A DNA stretch of 5,855 nt. Origin: Verrucomicrobiota bacterium (GTDB taxonomy: Bacteria; Verrucomicrobiota; Verrucomicrobiia; Verrucomicrobiales; DEV007). The stretch covers positions 1-5,855 of the forward strand of contig JAQCER010000259.1 in assembly GCA_027618625.1 (NCBI GenBank), read 5' to 3'. Positions 4,583 through 5,855 of this stretch are shown piece after piece. Positions within the stretch are counted from its first letter, which is position 1; each line of letters opens with the position of its first letter. A model generated the notes under the pieces. It was given only the letters and a program-made list of their open reading frames with translations, ran no database searches and had not been told where the DNA came from. Made by a program: the position numbers and the translations under genes.

Positions 4583-5855
4583 CACAGACAAGATTTACTC
4601 ATTTTTCGTTCTAGCATCTTTGTTAGTGTCGTTCTGCGCAAGTGCGGGTGCGGATGATGAACCTCCCGGGCCTTCGAGTCGGCGCACGCCATTGGCGATC
4701 ACGGAGATTCACTACCATCCGGCGGAGCGGGCGGACCGGCGAAACCTGGAGTTCGTAGAAATTTACAACAGCAATCCCTGGCCGGAGGATATCAGTGGTT
4801 ATCGGTTGCGCGGGGAGACAGACGTCAATTTCCCTCAAGGGACAGTAATCGGAGCGCAGGGATTCGCGCTGGTGGCAGCGGCACCAGACGACCTCCGTGC
4901 CTCCTATACGATTTCTGATGACATCCCGATTTTCGGCCCGTCGATGGGAGCGCTTTCGAACAACGGTGGAACAATGCGATTGGAAAAGAGCAATGGCGCA
5001 GTGCTGTTGGACTTGCGCTATGATGACCGCGCTCCATGGTCGATCGCGGCGGATGGAACTGGCCATTCTCTAGTGCTGGGAACGCCCACGTTTGGCGAAG
5101 CGGATCCACGCGCGTGGAGAGCAAGCACGTTCATCGATGGCTCGCCAGGAGCACGGGATCCGCTGCCAACCCCCGCCGTGTTGGCACTGAGAAATGTTCA
5201 CTTCGACCAGGTGACTGTTGGCTTCGTCGACTTGCGCAACTCGGGGAATGAAGTCGCTGATCTTTCGGGATGCACCGTCGCAGGCAGCGCCCTGACACAA
5301 CCCTATTTGTTTTTGGATGGAACAACCATCGCCCCTGGAGACGCCCTTCGCATCGAATTCAAGGTCTCGCCGATCGAGCCACGTCTGTATCTCTGGAACG
5401 CGTCAGCCGACTCTGTCATCGATGCCTTCGCCAGTGATGGACTTCGGCACAGTGGTGCTGTCCCTGCGATTGTCATCAATGAGATCATGTATCACCCACC
5501 GTCCGGCAGCCCGGATGATACATACGTCGAGCTGCACAACGCCGGAACAGCGACGGTGGACCTGAGCGGCTGGCGATTTTCAGACGGCATCGATTTTGTC
5601 ATTCCCAATGGAACGCAACTGACCAGCGGCGGCTATCTTGTAATCGCCAGCAATCGCGACCAATTGCTCGCGAATCATCCCGGTATCGACGGCTCCCTCG
5701 TGCTGGGAGACTTCACGGGCTCGCTGTCGAATGGCGGTGAAAGGATCGCGCTGTCGCAACCAGCGATCTTCGAGCAGACGGCTTACGAAGTGGTGGTCGA
5801 TGAAGTCAGTTACGGCGATGGCGGGGCATGGGGCCAATGGAGCGACGGCGGCGGC
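4542..5855 (+). CDS. Secreted lamin-tail-domain (LTD) protein, N-terminal part (3' end outside window)
   Basis: The frame stays open to the last base (438 codons from 4542), so the gene continues beyond the window. Starts are possible at 4542, 4554, 4566 or 4578; the longest is listed, and 4578 is the last before the conserved part. Residue numbers count from 4542. A Sec signal peptide covers residues 13-37 (hydrophobic YSFFVLASLLVSF, then ASAGA before DD). LTD 1 spans about 49-205, opening with LAITEIHYHP and containing FVEIYNSNP and DISGYRL. LTD 2 spans about 308-438, opening with IVINEIMYHPP, then YVELHNAGTATVDLSGWRF, GGYLVIASN, LSNGGERIAL and VDEVSYGDGGAWGQWSDGGG. Between them, about 210-305, a degenerate copy keeps GFVDLRNSGNEVADLSGCTV. 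Known: LTDs are Ig-like beta domains found in bacterial surface proteins. In verrucomicrobial homologues this sequence style often precedes a CotH-kinase-like domain, which may lie beyond the edge (inference). Exported or surface location is likely. Confidence 0.9.
   Translation, partial: MNRSMNRSMNRSMNTDKIYSFFVLASLLVSFCASAGADDEPPGPSSRRTPLAITEIHYHPAERADRRNLEFVEIYNSNPWPEDISGYRLRGETDVNFPQGTVIGAQGFALVAAAPDDLRASYTISDDIPIFGPSMGALSNNGGTMRLEKSNGAVLLDLRYDDRAPWSIAADGTGHSLVLGTPTFGEADPRAWRASTFIDGSPGARDPLPTPAVLALRNVHFDQVTVGFVDLRNSGNEVADLSGCTVAGSALTQPYLFLDGTTIAPGDALRIEFKVSPIEPRLYLWNASADSVIDAFASDGLRHSGAVPAIVINEIMYHPPSGSPDDTYVELHNAGTATVDLSGWRFSDGIDFVIPNGTQLTSGGYLVIASNRDQLLANHPGIDGSLVLGDFTGSLSNGGERIALSQPAIFEQTAYEVVVDEVSYGDGGAWGQWSDGGG

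Noticed and set aside
4507..4692. Minus-strand open frame with repeated SSIC peptides
   Set aside because: The repeats are just the reverse complement of the 12-base tandem repeat, and the frame lies opposite the LTD signal peptide.
1..5855. tRNA, rRNA, riboswitch, insertion sequence or phage attachment site
   Set aside because: No cloverleaf, conserved rRNA stretch, transposase or recombinase coding sequence, or matching terminal inverted repeats with target duplications could be seen by eye on either strand.

Overview
The window looks like part of the chromosome of a PVC-group bacterium, most likely a Verrucomicrobiota member. Four things suggest this: a Calx-beta repeat protein with a tail of the kind common in that phylum, a lamin-tail-domain (LTD) surface protein, a DUF1080 (3-keto-disaccharide hydrolase family) remnant, and dispersed palindromic and GCGAAG-type intergenic repeats. 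The assignment is an inference from gene content; there is no rRNA or other phylogenetic marker here. No tRNA, rRNA, CRISPR array, integrase or transposase was found.

Layout from left to right. (1) 1-1469, plus strand: the C-terminal part of a large secreted protein with at least four Calx-beta units of about 109 residues each and a unique C-terminal domain; its start lies before the window. (2) 1470-1688: a non-coding stretch packed with perfect hairpins, starting with a terminator-like stem right after the stop codon and followed by a palindromic repeat element. (3) 1689-2006, plus: a small unrecognised protein whose 5' end is doubtful (TTG start, or an ATG start with a one-base frameshift). 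(4) 2007-2123: a convergent gap holding a short GCGAAG-type dispersed repeat. (5) 2124-2807, minus: an RlmB/TrmH-type SPOUT 2'-O-methyltransferase whose usual N-terminal L30e-like domain is replaced by a Ser/Arg/Asp-rich tail. (6) 2808-2956: the divergent intergenic region. (7) 2957-3742, plus: an RmlC-like (dTDP-sugar epimerase fold) cupin with changes at expected catalytic positions. (8) 3772-4101, plus, 29 bases later: a small HNH-like protein in which the expected catalytic Asp-His is gone. (9) 4102-4260: non-coding, with one strong hairpin. (10) 4261-4545, plus: a DUF1080 gene collapsed by an internal in-frame deletion but keeping its signal peptide. (11) 4535-4582: four perfect copies of a 12-base tandem repeat, each carrying an in-frame ATG. 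(12) 4542 to the window end, plus: a secreted protein with two clear LTDs and one degenerate LTD between them, running off the right edge.

The window is a mix of cell-surface or secreted repeat proteins (Calx-beta, LTD), a housekeeping RNA modification enzyme and small accessory proteins. The cupin and the HNH-like gene may share a transcript. I see no convincing complete new multi-gene system. The most worthwhile observations are the serial start codons made by the 12-base repeat at the LTD signal peptide, the collapsed DUF1080 gene whose stop overlaps the first of those starts, the HNH-like protein without its catalytic residues, and the domain-swapped RlmB-like methyltransferase.
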